DNA of 64,000 nucleotides from Croceibacterium_B sp963811255 (GTDB lineage Bacteria > Pseudomonadota > Alphaproteobacteria > Sphingomonadales > Sphingomonadaceae): contig CAWEQI010000001.1 in assembly GCA_963811255.1 (NCBI GenBank), forward strand, positions 496,001-560,000, written 5' to 3'. This document shows, in pieces, positions 55,613-64,000 of this stretch. Within the stretch, counting starts at the first letter, position 1. Every line of letters begins with the position of its first letter. Both the position numbers and the translations under genes were made by a program. The notes under the pieces were generated by a model, which saw only the letters and a program-made list of their open reading frames with translations, ran no database searches and was not told the origin of the DNA.

Positions 55613-57877
55613 TCAGCTCACCACCCCGGCGCTGGCCAGCACGGCCAGCGTCAGCAGGTCGGAGGCCGAAGCAGTCATCGGGGCGATCTGAACCGGCTTC
55701 TCCAATCCGATCAGCATCGGCCCGATCACCGCGTTTCCGGCCAGTTCGCGCAGCAGCTTGGCCGACAGATTGGCCGATTGCAGACCGGGCATCACCAGCA
55801 CGTTGGCCGGGGCCGACAGGCGGCTGAACGGATAGAGCTTCATCACCTGCGGGTTGAGCGCCGCGTCGGGCGCCATCTCGCCTTCGTACTCGAAACCGGG
55901 GTCCTCGCGGTCGAGGATGGCGACCGCGTCGCGGATGTTCTCCAGCCATCGGCCCGGCGGATTGCCGAACGTGGAGTAGCTGAGGAAGGCGACGCGGGGC
56001 TCGTGCCCGAGCCGGCGGGCGACCCGAGCGGTCTCGCGGGCGATCTGCGCCAGCCCCTCTGCGCTCGGCCGCTCGTTTATCGTCGTGTCGGCGAGGAACA
56101 CGGTGTAGTTCTTGCCGATCATCAGATGGATGCCGAACGGCAGCATCCCCTGCTTGGGATCGAGCACCCGGCTGACCTCGCGCATCGTCTGGGCGAAGGT
56201 GCGGGTGAGGCCCGAGATCATCGCATCGCCGTGGCCGAGCGCCATCAGCAGGCTGGCGAAAACATTGCGGTCCTGGTTGACCATTCGGCGCACGTCGCGC
56301 TCGGTATAGCCGCGCCGCTGAAGGCGGTTATAGAGGTACTCGACCATGGCCGGGACGAGTTCGCTGTCGAGCGAGTTCTGGATCTCGAAACTGTCGGGGT
56401 CCGCGATGCCGAGCTCGCGCAGCTTGTCCTTCACCGCCTGGGTGCGGCCGACCAGCACCGGGGTGCCGTAACCGAAATCGCGCAACTGGATCGCCGCGCG
56501 CAGGGTGATCGTCTCCTCGGCCTCGGCGAAAACCACCCGCTTGGGTGCCTCCCGCGCCTCGTCGTAGACATTGGTGAGGATCGAAGTGGTCGGGTTGAGC
56601 CGGGCGCGCAAGCTCATGCGATAGGTCTCGAAATCGGCGATCGGCTTCTGCGCCACGCCCGAATCCATCGCCGCCTTGGCGACCGCCGAGGAGACCGTCT
56701 CGAGCAGCCGTGGGTCGAACGGCGCGGGGATGATGTAGTCGCGGCCGAACTGCCGATCGACGCCATAGGCGGCAGCGACCTCGTCAGGCACGCGCTCGCG
56801 GGCGAGCGCGGCGATCGCCCGCGCCGCAGCGATCTTCATCTCCTCGTTGATCGCCGTCGAGCGCACGTCGAGCGCGCCGCGGAAGATGAACGGGAAACCG
56901 AGCACGTTGTTGACCTGGTTCGGATAATCCGAACGGCCGGTGGCGACGATCGCATCCGCGCGCACCGCCTTGGCATCATCGGGGGTGATCTCCGGGTCGG
57001 GATTGGCCATCGCGAAGATAATCGGCTGCTTGGCCATCGTTTTGACCCATTCGGGCTTGAGCGCGCCCTTGGCCGAGAGGCCGAGAAACACGTCCGCCCC
57101 GGACAGCGCTTCCTCCAGCGTGCGCGCATCGGTGTCGATCGCGTGGGCGCTCTTCCACTGGTCGACGTTGTCGCGGCCGCGGTAGATCACGCCCTTTCGG
57201 TCGCACATGGTGACGTGGTCGTTCGCCACGCCCATCGCCTTGATCAGCGCGGTGCAGGCGATCGCCGCGGCCCCGGCGCCGTTGACCACCACCTTGGCGT
57301 CCTTGAGGTCGCGGCCGGTGAGATGGCAGGCGTTGATCAGCCCGGCGGCGGTAATAATCGCCGTGCCGTGCTGATCGTCGTGCATCACCGGGATGTTCAT
57401 GCGTTCGCGCAGGGCCTGCTCGATGATGAAGCAGGCCGGGGCGCCGATGTCCTCGAGGTTGATGCCGCCGAAGCTCGGCTCCATCAATGCGACCGCCTCG
57501 ATGAACGCCTGCGGGTCCTCGGTGGCCAACTCGATGTCGATCGAGTCGACGTCGGCGAAGCGCTTGAACAGCACCGCCTTGCCTTCCATCACCGGCTTGG
57601 CGGCGAGCGCGCCGAGATTGCCCATGCCGAGGATCGCGGTGCCGTTGGTGATCACCGCGACGAGATTGCCCTTGGCGGTATATTCGGCCGCCTTCATCGG
57701 ATCGTTGGCGATCGCCTCGACCGGGGCGGCCACGCCGGGGGAATAGGCAAGGCTGAGGTCGCGTTGCGTGGCGACCGGCTTCGAGGGGACGATCTCGATT
57801 TTCCCCGGCCGGCCGGTTTCGTGATAGAACAGCGCCTCGCGCGTGGTGAAGCTGGAATTCGCCTTGTCGTCGGCCAA
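55613..57877 (-). CDS. maeB: NADP-dependent malic enzyme with phosphotransacetylase-like tail
   Basis: Decarboxylates malate to pyruvate with NADP. The 754 residues hold an N-terminal malic domain (GNLGALAAKPVMEGKAVLFKRFADVDS split; FIEAVALMEPSFGGINLEDI), an NAD(P)-binding domain (VVNGAGAAAIACTAL) and a C-terminal PTA/PTB-like regulatory domain (from about 430), as in E. coli MaeB. The start is TTG after an AAGGAGAGG ribosome-binding site. Divergent from mutS. Confidence 0.94.
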   Translation of the reverse strand: MADDKANSSFTTREALFYHETGRPGKIEIVPSKPVATQRDLSLAYSPGVAAPVEAIANDPMKAAEYTAKGNLVAVITNGTAILGMGNLGALAAKPVMEGKAVLFKRFADVDSIDIELATEDPQAFIEAVALMEPSFGGINLEDIGAPACFIIEQALRERMNIPVMHDDQHGTAIITAAGLINACHLTGRDLKDAKVVVNGAGAAAIACTALIKAMGVANDHVTMCDRKGVIYRGRDNVDQWKSAHAIDTDARTLEEALSGADVFLGLSAKGALKPEWVKTMAKQPIIFAMANPDPEITPDDAKAVRADAIVATGRSDYPNQVNNVLGFPFIFRGALDVRSTAINEEMKIAAARAIAALARERVPDEVAAAYGVDRQFGRDYIIPAPFDPRLLETVSSAVAKAAMDSGVAQKPIADFETYRMSLRARLNPTTSILTNVYDEAREAPKRVVFAEAEETITLRAAIQLRDFGYGTPVLVGRTQAVKDKLRELGIADPDSFEIQNSLDSELVPAMVEYLYNRLQRRGYTERDVRRMVNQDRNVFASLLMALGHGDAMISGLTRTFAQTMREVSRVLDPKQGMLPFGIHLMIGKNYTVFLADTTINERPSAEGLAQIARETARVARRLGHEPRVAFLSYSTFGNPPGRWLENIRDAVAILDREDPGFEYEGEMAPDAALNPQVMKLYPFSRLSAPANVLVMPGLQSANLSAKLLRELAGNAVIGPMLIGLEKPVQIAPMTASASDLLTLAVLASAGVVS

Positions 57878-57986
57878 GCGCCCTCTCCTTGTCCGTTTTC
57901 GGGTCTCCTAACCACCTCGGCGGCCAAGGGATAGGGGAAAGCTCGGCCCGCCAGCTTCCCGAATCGGAAGGGCGGCGGCTACCCCC

Positions 57987-60663
57987 GTGGCGATGGCCGG
58001 CTCCGCCACCCCAATGATGGCGCAATACCTCGCGCTCAAGCGAGAAGCGGGCGACTGTCTGCTGTTCTATCGAATGGGCGATTTCTTCGAATTGTTCTTC
58101 GACGACGCCAAGGCGGCGAGCGCGATTCTCGACATCGCGCTGACCAGCCGCGGCGAGCACCAGGGCCAGCCGATCCCGATGTGCGGCGTGCCGGTGCATG
58201 CGGCGGAAAGCTACCTCGCGCGGCTGATCAAGGCCGGCTATCGGGTGGCGATCGCCGAGCAGGTCGAGAGCCCCGAGGAGGCGAAGAAGCGCGGCGGCTC
58301 GAAGGCGCTGGTCGCGCGCGACATCGTCCGTTTCGTCACCGCGGGAACGCTGACCGAGGAAGCTCTGCTCGAGCCGCGCCGCGCCAATGTGCTGGCGGCG
58401 GTATGCGAGGTGCGCAGGGTGTGCGGGATCGCGTCGTGCGACATCTCGACCGGGCGGATGGAACTGGAAGAATGCGCGCCGGAGGGGCTTGGCGCCGCGC
58501 TGGCGCGGATCGGGGCAAGCGAGGTCGTCGCTCCCGAAGACACGGACCCACCCCTAGCCGCTCCCGCAAGTGGAAGGGGGACTTCTCGCGCTGATCCTCC
58601 CCTCCCGCTTGCGGGAGGGGCCGGGGGTGGGTCCGTAACGTTCCGGCCCCGCCACGATTTCGCCAGCGACGAGGGCGAGGCGCGGCTGAAGGCGGTCCAC
58701 GGCGTCGCCACGCTCGACGGGTTCGGCCGCTTCAGCCGGCCGATGCTCGCCGCGGCGGGCGGCCTCGTCGCCTATCTCGACCACGCCGGGCGCGGCAAAT
58801 TGCCGTTGCTGCTGCCGCCGGTGGCGCAGGACGGCGCCGCGCGACTGGCGATGGACGCGGCAACCCGCGCCAGCCTCGAGGTGCTCGAGACGCAAGGCGG
58901 TGGGCGCGCAGGCAGCCTGCTCGCGGCGGTCGACCGCTGCGTCACCGGCGCGGGGGCGCGCCAACTCGCCGAGGACTTGTCGGCCCCGCTGACCGACAAG
59001 GCGGCGATCACCGAGCGTCTGGCGCTGGTCCAATGGTTCCACGCCGATCCGCTGCTGCGCGCCGACCTGCGCGACGTGCTGCGGCACTTGCCCGACATCG
59101 GTCGCGCGCTCGGGCGGGTGGTCGCCGGGCGCGGATCCCCGCGCGACCTCGGGCAATTGCGCGACGGGCTTTCCGAAGCGCGGCGGGTCCGCGATCACCT
59201 GGCCGGAAAGCCCGACCGCCCGGCGCTGCTCGAAGACTTGCTGCCGAAGCTTGGCAGGCACGGCGCACTGACCGACCTGCTCTCGCGCGCGCTGGTCCTC
59301 TCGCCGCCGACCGAGCGCGGCCAGGGCGGCTTCATTGCCGAGGGCTACGACGCCGCGCTCGACGAGCTGCGGCTCACCTCGGCCAATTCGCGCCGGGCGA
59401 TCGCCGGGCTCGAGGCGAAGTATCGCAGCGACACTGGCATCGCCGCGCTCAAGATCAAGCACAACGGCGTGCTCGGCTATTTCATCGAGGTGCCCGCCAA
59501 GCATGGCGACGCGCTGATGGCTCCCGACAGCGGCTTCACGCACCGGCAGACGATGGCTGGCGCGGTGCGCTTCAACTCGCTCTCGCTGCACGAGGAGGCG
59601 AGCCGGATCGCCGAAGCGGGCGGGCATGCCCTGGCGGCCGAGGAGGAGCATTTCGAGGAGCTGGTCGGCGAAGCCGTTGCCGCGCGCGAGGGCATCGCCG
59701 CGACCGCCGCCGCGCTGGCGCGGATCGACGTCGCCGCGGGGCAGGCCGAGCGTGCGGCCGAGGGCGGCTGGTGCCGGCCGGACGTCGTCGACGAGCCGTG
59801 CCTCGAAATTGAGGGCGGGCGCCATCCGGTGGTCGAGGCGGCGCTGGCGCAGGCCGGCGAGCGCTTCGTCGCCAACGATTGCACCCTCGGGGCCGAGGAT
59901 CGGCTGTGGCTGATCGGCGGGCCGAACATGGGCGGCAAGTCGACGTTCCTGCGGCAGAACGCGCTCATCGTGCTGCTGGCGCAGGCCGGCGGCTACGTCC
60001 CCGCGGCACGGGCGAAAGTCGGCCTGGTCGACCGGCTATTCAGCCGCGTCGGCGCGAGTGACAACCTCGCCCGCGGCCGCTCGACCTTCATGGTCGAGAT
60101 GGTCGAGACCGCGGCGATCCTGGCGCAGGCCACCGAGCGCAGCTTCGTCATCCTCGACGAGGTCGGCCGCGGCACTTCGACCTATGACGGGCTGGCGCTC
60201 GCCTGGGCGGTGGTCGAGGCGGTCCACGAGCGGAACCGCTGCCGCTGCCTGTTCGCGACGCATTATCACGAGCTGGCCCGCCTCGCCGAAACGTGCGACG
60301 CGCTGTCGCTGCACCACGTCCGCGCGCGCGAATGGAAAGGCGAGTCTGGTGCTGCTGCACGAACTCGCCGAAGGACCGGCTGACCGCAGCTACGGCCTGG
60401 CGGTGGCCAAGCTGGCCGGGGTGCCGAAAGACGTGGTCGCCCGCGCCAAGTCGGTGCTCGACCGGCTCGAGAAGGGTCGCGTCGAAACGGGCGGCCTGGC
60501 CGCCGGGCTCGGCGACCTGCCGCTGTTCGCCGCCGCGGCCGAGCACGAGGAGGAGCAATGCGACGAACTGCGCGAGCGGCTGCAGGAGCTCGACGTCGAC
60601 GCGCTCACGCCGAAGCAGGCGCTCGAGCTGCTGTACGAACTGAAGCGCCAGGCGAACGATTGA
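57987..60663 (+). CDS. mutS: DNA mismatch repair protein MutS, frameshifted near the C-terminus
   Basis: Mismatch recognition ATPase. The main frame has the mismatch-binding GDFFELFFDDA, the lever/clamp domains, Walker A GGPNMGGKST, DEVGRGTSTYDG and ATHYHEL. It derails after HHVRAREWKGE at about 60341-60347; the C-terminus continues in another frame as LVLLHELAEGPADRSYGLAV through to YELKRQAND at 60663. Removing one base (GAG-T-CTG) restores about 891 residues. An extra ~33-residue insert from a palindromic repeat lies in the connector domain. Start GTG 57987 or ATG 57993. Confidence 0.93.
58541..58639. repeat. In-frame palindromic element inside mutS
   Basis: Left arm CACGGACCCACCCCTAGCCG plus CTCCCGCAAG pairs with right arm CTTGCGGGAGGGGCCGGGGG plus TGGGTCCGT at about 26 of 29 positions. 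Between them lies CTGATCCTCCCC, shared with the intergenic repeats. It is translated as about 33 Pro/Gly/Ala-rich residues (from TDPPLAAPASGRG) that are absent from typical MutS. Reading frame is kept across it. Confidence 0.75.
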
Positions 60664-60694
60664 ACCTTTCGCCGCCTGCCGGCGTTGCCATGGC

Positions 60695-61087
60695 ATGGCC
60701 GACCGAGTCGAACTCGCCGAGGAGCGCACCGAGGAGGCCGGGCTGCGCACCGACTTCGCCGAGGACCGGACGGTGCAGGCGACCGAACGCACCTTCGCCG
60801 GGTGGATGCGAACCGCGTTCGGCGCGATCGGCATCGGCATCGCCTTCCATGTGCTGTTCGGTCAGTTCCAGCCGCCCTGGCTGGCGAAGGCGATCGCCAC
60901 TCTGTTCATGCTGCTCGCGGCGACGATCGCGGTAACCGCCGAGCGGCGCGCCTGCGCCACGTTCGACCGCCTCAAGGCCCACGCCATTCGCGCCCCGGCG
61001 CTGCCCAATATCCGCTGGGTGGCGTGGTCGGTCGCTTGCGGCGCGCTGGTGCTGATCGCCGCGCTATGGCTGCTGCGCGAAGGCTAG
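60695..61087 (+). CDS. DUF202 family membrane protein
   Basis: A 130-residue protein with an acidic/polar start, the DUF202 signature TVQATERTFAGWMRTAFGAIGIG and three membrane segments (ending VACGALVLIAALWLL). Function unknown. It follows mutS by 31 bases. Confidence 0.8.
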   Translation: MADRVELAEERTEEAGLRTDFAEDRTVQATERTFAGWMRTAFGAIGIGIAFHVLFGQFQPPWLAKAIATLFMLLAATIAVTAERRACATFDRLKAHAIRAPALPNIRWVAWSVACGALVLIAALWLLREG

Positions 61088-61093
61088 AAAGCC

Positions 61094-61426
61094 TTAGCTC
61101 CCGTCGGACGGCAGGTCGTCGACCCGGTTGTCCTCGTCGTACTTGTCCTCGTTGTCGTCGAGGTTCTCCTCGCCGGCGTAGGCGTCCATGTCGATCCGGC
61201 CCGACTGCTCCATGTCGCGCATGTGATCGATCGTGTCCTGCTCGTCGTCGGAGCCGTCGATCCCGCCATGGACCTTGCTGCTGTCGAGCGGGCTGAAGTC
61301 CCCGTCCTTGTTGCGCGCTTCCTCGGCGATTTCCTGCGCCTGGTTCTGTTCGTCGTCCTGCTCGTCGTTGTGCGTTTCGGGCGCGAAATTGTCCTGCTCG
61401 AGCTGCTCGTCCTTCCTGGTAGGCAT
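61094..61426 (-). CDS. Acidic hypothetical protein
   Basis: A 110-residue, strongly acidic, probably disordered protein rich in Asp, Glu, Gln and Asn (MPTRKDEQLEQDNFAPETHN at the start; NEDKYDEDNRVDDLPSDGS near the end). No family recognised. An AAGGAGATTCGCGAATG-type ribosome-binding site precedes the ATG, supporting a real gene. Confidence 0.65.
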   Translation of the reverse strand: MPTRKDEQLEQDNFAPETHNDEQDDEQNQAQEIAEEARNKDGDFSPLDSSKVHGGIDGSDDEQDTIDHMRDMEQSGRIDMDAYAGEENLDDNEDKYDEDNRVDDLPSDGS

Positions 61427-61527
61427 TCGCGAATCTCCTTTGCACAGCAAACCCGCGGCGACCGCGCCGCGTTCCCGTGGCCTCTGGGCCACGCGGCCGT
61501 TCGACGATATTCGTAGATTCCCGCTCG

Positions 61528-62109
61528 TCAGCGATTGGCGCCCGGCACCCACAGCACATCGCCCGCGCCGCCGGCGTTGAGCGCCCGCGCCAGCACGAAC
61601 AGGTAATCCGACAGGCGGTTGACGAACGCCAGCGCCGCCGGGTTGACCGGCTGCTCGGCGGCAAGCGCGGTCATCGCCCGCTCGGCCCGGCGCACCGCCC
61701 CGCGCGCGACATGGACGCGCGCCGCCGCCTCGCTACCGCCGGGCAAAATGAAGCTGCGCAGCGGCTCGAGCCCTTGGTTCAGTGCATCGATCCGGCCTTC
61801 GAGCCACTCGGCTTGCGCCGGGACGATCCGCAGCACCGTCTCGGACGGGGTGAAGTCCTTGCGCCCCTCATTCGATGTGGGCGTCGCCAGGTCGGCGCCG
61901 AGATCGAACAGATCGTTCTGGAGCCGACGGACATCGGCTGCCGCCTCTCCGTCGAGCGTCACCAGCGCGAGACCGAGGGCCGAATTCGCCTCGTCGACCG
62001 CGCCGATCGCTGCCATGCGCGCGTCGTGCTTGGCCACGCGCGAGCCGTCGACCAGTCCGGTCGTGCCGTCGTCTCCGGTGCGGGTGTAGATCTTGGTGAG
62101 CTTTACCAC
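61528..62109 (-). CDS. Cob(I)yrinic acid a,c-diamide adenosyltransferase (PduO type)
   Basis: Adds the adenosyl group to reduced cobalamin. The 193-residue protein has the N-terminal motif KIYTRTGDDGTTGLVDG with ATP-binding residues, a DEANSALGLA motif and C-terminal VNRLSDYLFVLARALN. Probable operon with the twin-transmembrane gene (16 bases upstream) and gluQ. Confidence 0.92.
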   Translation of the reverse strand: MVKLTKIYTRTGDDGTTGLVDGSRVAKHDARMAAIGAVDEANSALGLALVTLDGEAAADVRRLQNDLFDLGADLATPTSNEGRKDFTPSETVLRIVPAQAEWLEGRIDALNQGLEPLRSFILPGGSEAAARVHVARGAVRRAERAMTALAAEQPVNPAALAFVNRLSDYLFVLARALNAGGAGDVLWVPGANR

Positions 62110-62125
62110 GCGCCGCCGCGCCGGA

Positions 62126-62359
62126 TCAGTGATGCAGCATCAGCAGGATGGCGACGATGACGATCGCCAGCGCCTGGAACTTGATGCGGTTCATCATCAT
62201 CCGGTTCTGCTTGAGTTGCATTTCCTTCTGGTGAGCCGCATCCGCCGTGCCGTCGATTTCCGCCCGGTAGGATTGCAGAAACGCGATGACGCCGCGCACG
62301 AGGGACACGACGACGAAGAGCATCGCCAGGACGAGCAGGATGACGAGAACGGTGGTCAT
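62126..62359 (-). CDS. Twin-transmembrane (HIG1-like) small protein, fused in frame to gluQ
   Basis: A 77-residue protein with two hydrophobic helices (VLVILLVLAMLFVVVSLVRG and FQALAIVIVAILLML) around a charged loop rich in Gln, Lys and Met (AAHQKEMQLKQNRMMMNR), the layout of HIG1-type two-helix proteins. Here the frame is open from gluQ straight into it, without a stop. ATG at 62359 is a natural internal start. Confidence 0.7.
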   Translation of the reverse strand: MTTVLVILLVLAMLFVVVSLVRGVIAFLQSYRAEIDGTADAAHQKEMQLKQNRMMMNRIKFQALAIVIVAILLMLHH

Positions 62360-63220
62360 GAGTTCGGCAGATAGGGGCTTGCCCAGCGTAATGCCAGCGG
62401 GGAACCGCCCGGCGCGCAAGGAATCGGCCAGCGCCCGGCCGGCCTCGACCGCCCGGCGGCGGTCGGCAAGGGACGGAGAACCGCGGCGCTTGGCGAGCTT
62501 TTGACCGCTGTCGTCGAGCAGCAGCGGGTGATGGTGCCAACTCGGCACCGGCAGATCGAGCAGTGCCTGCAGCAGGCGATGGACATGGGTCGCCGGGAAC
62601 AGGTCCGTCCCGCGGGTGACCAGCGTCACGCCGTCGGCCGCGTCGTCGATCGTCACTGCGAGGTGATAGCTCGCCGGCGTTGCGGCCTCCTTGCGCACCA
62701 ACACCACGTCCCCGAACAGCTCCGGCCGCGCCCGCTGCTCCCCGGCGCGCTCGTCGAGCCAGGTGAGCGGCCCCGTCCGCCGCAGCGCTTCGGCCACGTC
62801 GAGCCGCCAAGCGGCGGGCTCGCCCGCGTCGAGGTGCGCCCCCTTGCAAGTGCCGGGATAGACCGGGCCGTCGGGGCCCGTTTCGCTCGCGGCCTGGGCA
62901 ACTTCGGCGCGGGTACAGCGGCAGGGATACAGCAAGCCCTCCTCGCGCAAGCGCTCGGCCGTGGCGGCGTAGTGGGCGAGCCGGGTCGATTGCGCCGGCA
63001 CCTCCTCCCATTGCAGCCCGAGCCACCCGAGGTCGGCGCGGAGTTCGTCCGCCAGCTCGGGCCGCGAGCGGGCGCCGTCGATGTCCTCGATCCTGAGCAG
63101 AAAGCGCCCGCCGCGCGCCCCTGAGCGTCCTTGGGCCAGGTCGTGCGCGACGATCGCCGAATAGGCGTGGCCGAGATGCAGCGGCCCATTAGGGCTCGGG
63201 GCGAAGCGGGTGACCACCAT
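62360..63220 (-). CDS. gluQ: Glutamyl-Q tRNA(Asp) synthetase GluQRS
   Basis: Charges glutamate onto queuosine of tRNA-Asp. This GlnRS-like catalytic domain without the anticodon-binding part has RFAPSPNGPLHLGHAYSA (HIGH-like), FLLRIEDIDGARS, the Zn-type cysteines (YPCRCTRAEV; GTCKGAH) and KLAKRRGSPSLADRR (KMSKS-like). At the 3' end the frame runs on into the twin-transmembrane gene. If one C of a CCCC run (forward 62374-62377) were removed, gluQ would end in TGA overlapping the next ATG. ATG at 63220 used; GTG at 63226 possible. Confidence 0.9.
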
Positions 63221-63234
63221 CCGCACCGCCTACT

Positions 63235-63325
63235 CCGTTCGCCCTGAGCTTGTCGAAGGGCAGTTCTTCCTTTGGGCGTTGCGTCAGAAGGAAATGCGGT
63301 CCTTCGACAAGCTCAGGACGAACGG
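63235..63325. repeat. Inverted repeat, CCGTTCG..CTGAGCTTGTCGAAGG family
   Basis: Arms CCGTTCGCCCTGAGCTTGTC (63235) plus GAAGG and CCTTCGACAAGCTCAGGACG (63301) plus AACGG face each other across about 40 bases and are nearly perfect inverses. The same family occurs, degenerate, at 5164-5257. The element lies between the divergent gluQ and HNH genes. Confidence 0.8.
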
Positions 63326-63441
63326 GTGAGGGGGTGAGAACCAAGGAATCCTGCCAATCCGCTGTGGAAGCGCCGGGTGTAACGGGCTTGACGCATTTAC
63401 CGGCAAATGCTCCCTAGCGCCCCATCAGGAAGGACGAACCG

Positions 63442-64000
63442 GTGTTCAAGGCGGACCTGATCGAGCGCGCGGCGACGTTCCGCAGCGCGATGGAAGACCC
63501 CACCCGGCGGCTGGAAAGCTGCCCGGCGCTGGTGCTCAATGCCGATTACACCCCGCTGTCGTACTACCCGCTGAGCCTGTGGCCGTGGCAGACCGCGATC
63601 AAGGCGGTATTCCTCGAGCGGGTCGACATCGTCGCCAGCTACGAGCGGCTGGTCCATTCGCCGAACCTCGACATGCAGATCCCCAGCGTGATCGCGCTGC
63701 GGCAATACGTGAAGCCGAGCGAATTCCCGGCGTTCACCCGCTTCAACCTGTTCCTGCGCGACCGCTTCAGCTGCCAATACTGCGGCGACACCCATCACCT
63801 GACCTTCGACCACGTGATCCCGCGGCGGCTCGGCGGGCGCACGACCTGGGAGAACATCCTCACCGCCTGCGCCCCGTGCAACATGAAGAAGGGCGGCCGC
63901 ACCCCGGCCCAGGCGCACATGCACCCGCTGGTCAAGCCGATCCGCCCGACCAGCTGGCAACTGCAGCAACGCGGCAAGAGCTTCCCGCCGAACTATTTGC
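63442..64000 (+). CDS. HNH endonuclease (C-terminus beyond window)
   Basis: The first ~186 residues of an HNH nuclease. It has FNLFLRDRFSCQYCGD, the HNH core HHLTFDHVIPRRLGGR with WENILTACAPCNMKKGG, so both CxxC pairs and the catalytic His are present. Sphingomonads carry a chromosomal HNH gene of this type next to gluQ. The GTG at 63442 follows AGGAAGGA; the ATG at 63490 is a possible shorter start. Biological role is not known. Confidence 0.85.
   Translation, partial: MFKADLIERAATFRSAMEDPTRRLESCPALVLNADYTPLSYYPLSLWPWQTAIKAVFLERVDIVASYERLVHSPNLDMQIPSVIALRQYVKPSEFPAFTRFNLFLRDRFSCQYCGDTHHLTFDHVIPRRLGGRTTWENILTACAPCNMKKGGRTPAQAHMHPLVKPIRPTSWQLQQRGKSFPPNYL

Noticed and set aside
55778..57934. 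A 718-residue plus-strand frame
   Set aside because: It is the exact shadow of maeB on the other strand, with an Arg/His/Asp-rich composition typical of antisense frames.

Overview
The window looks like a chromosomal segment of a high-GC alphaproteobacterium of the order Sphingomonadales (Novosphingobium, Sphingobium, Sphingomonas or a close relative). The evidence is a full protocatechuate 4,5-cleavage (lig) gene set resembling that of Sphingobium SYK-6, a mannonate dehydratase that keeps every active-site position of the characterised Novosphingobium enzyme, the cell-cycle regulator CtrA with a GANTC-containing promoter, and UrcA, DUF4402 and DUF4167 proteins. Dispersed palindromic repeats of sphingomonad type also occur. 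I saw no rRNA, tRNA, CRISPR array, prophage or intact insertion sequence.

Bases 1-6137 hold two divergent lig operons. The left one reads DUF1932 oxidoreductase, ligJ, DUF2218 protein, ligA, ligB (cut by the window edge). The right one reads ligK, ligU, ligI. They share a control region with overlapping CTTACA/TGTAAG palindromes. Together they convert protocatechuate towards pyruvate and oxaloacetate. The only missing step, ligC, probably lies just beyond base 1. Bases 6.3-14.4 kb carry an RhlE-type RNA helicase, a transaldolase-like gene pair, exported proteins and the translational GTPase TypA. Bases 14.4-16.07 kb are a lower-GC scar: the remains of a SIR2-domain, defence-type gene followed by gene-free, repeat-rich DNA. 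Next comes a KaiC-like ATPase coupled to a hybrid histidine kinase (16.07-19.2 kb), then a chaperone-usher fimbrial cluster (19.4-24.6 kb).

Bases 24.9-31.8 kb hold manD-kdgK (mannonate to 2-keto-3-deoxy-6-phosphogluconate), an oligopeptidase F, metK and lnt. A translation block follows on the minus strand: hisS, prfA, prmC, DUF4167. Bases 36-45.5 kb carry an M61 peptidase, membrane proteins, a flavin-dependent oxidoreductase, pyrophosphatase, lptB-rpoN and a POT transporter. ctrA follows, then small genes, an M1 peptidase, trmB, a winged-helix/TPR regulator, an L,D-transpeptidase and a reductase. The right end has NADP-malic enzyme divergent from mutS, then a cobalamin adenosyltransferase, a twin-transmembrane protein, gluQ and an HNH endonuclease cut by the edge.

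Two themes stand out. First, four conserved genes (lnt, hisS, an M1 peptidase, mutS) each carry one extra base, and a fifth site (gluQ) may too. Removing it restores a family-typical protein every time, and hisS is essential, so indel errors in the assembly are the simplest explanation. Second, several palindromic repeat families are scattered between genes, and one copy sits in frame inside mutS, adding about 33 residues in the manner of Rickettsia palindromic elements.
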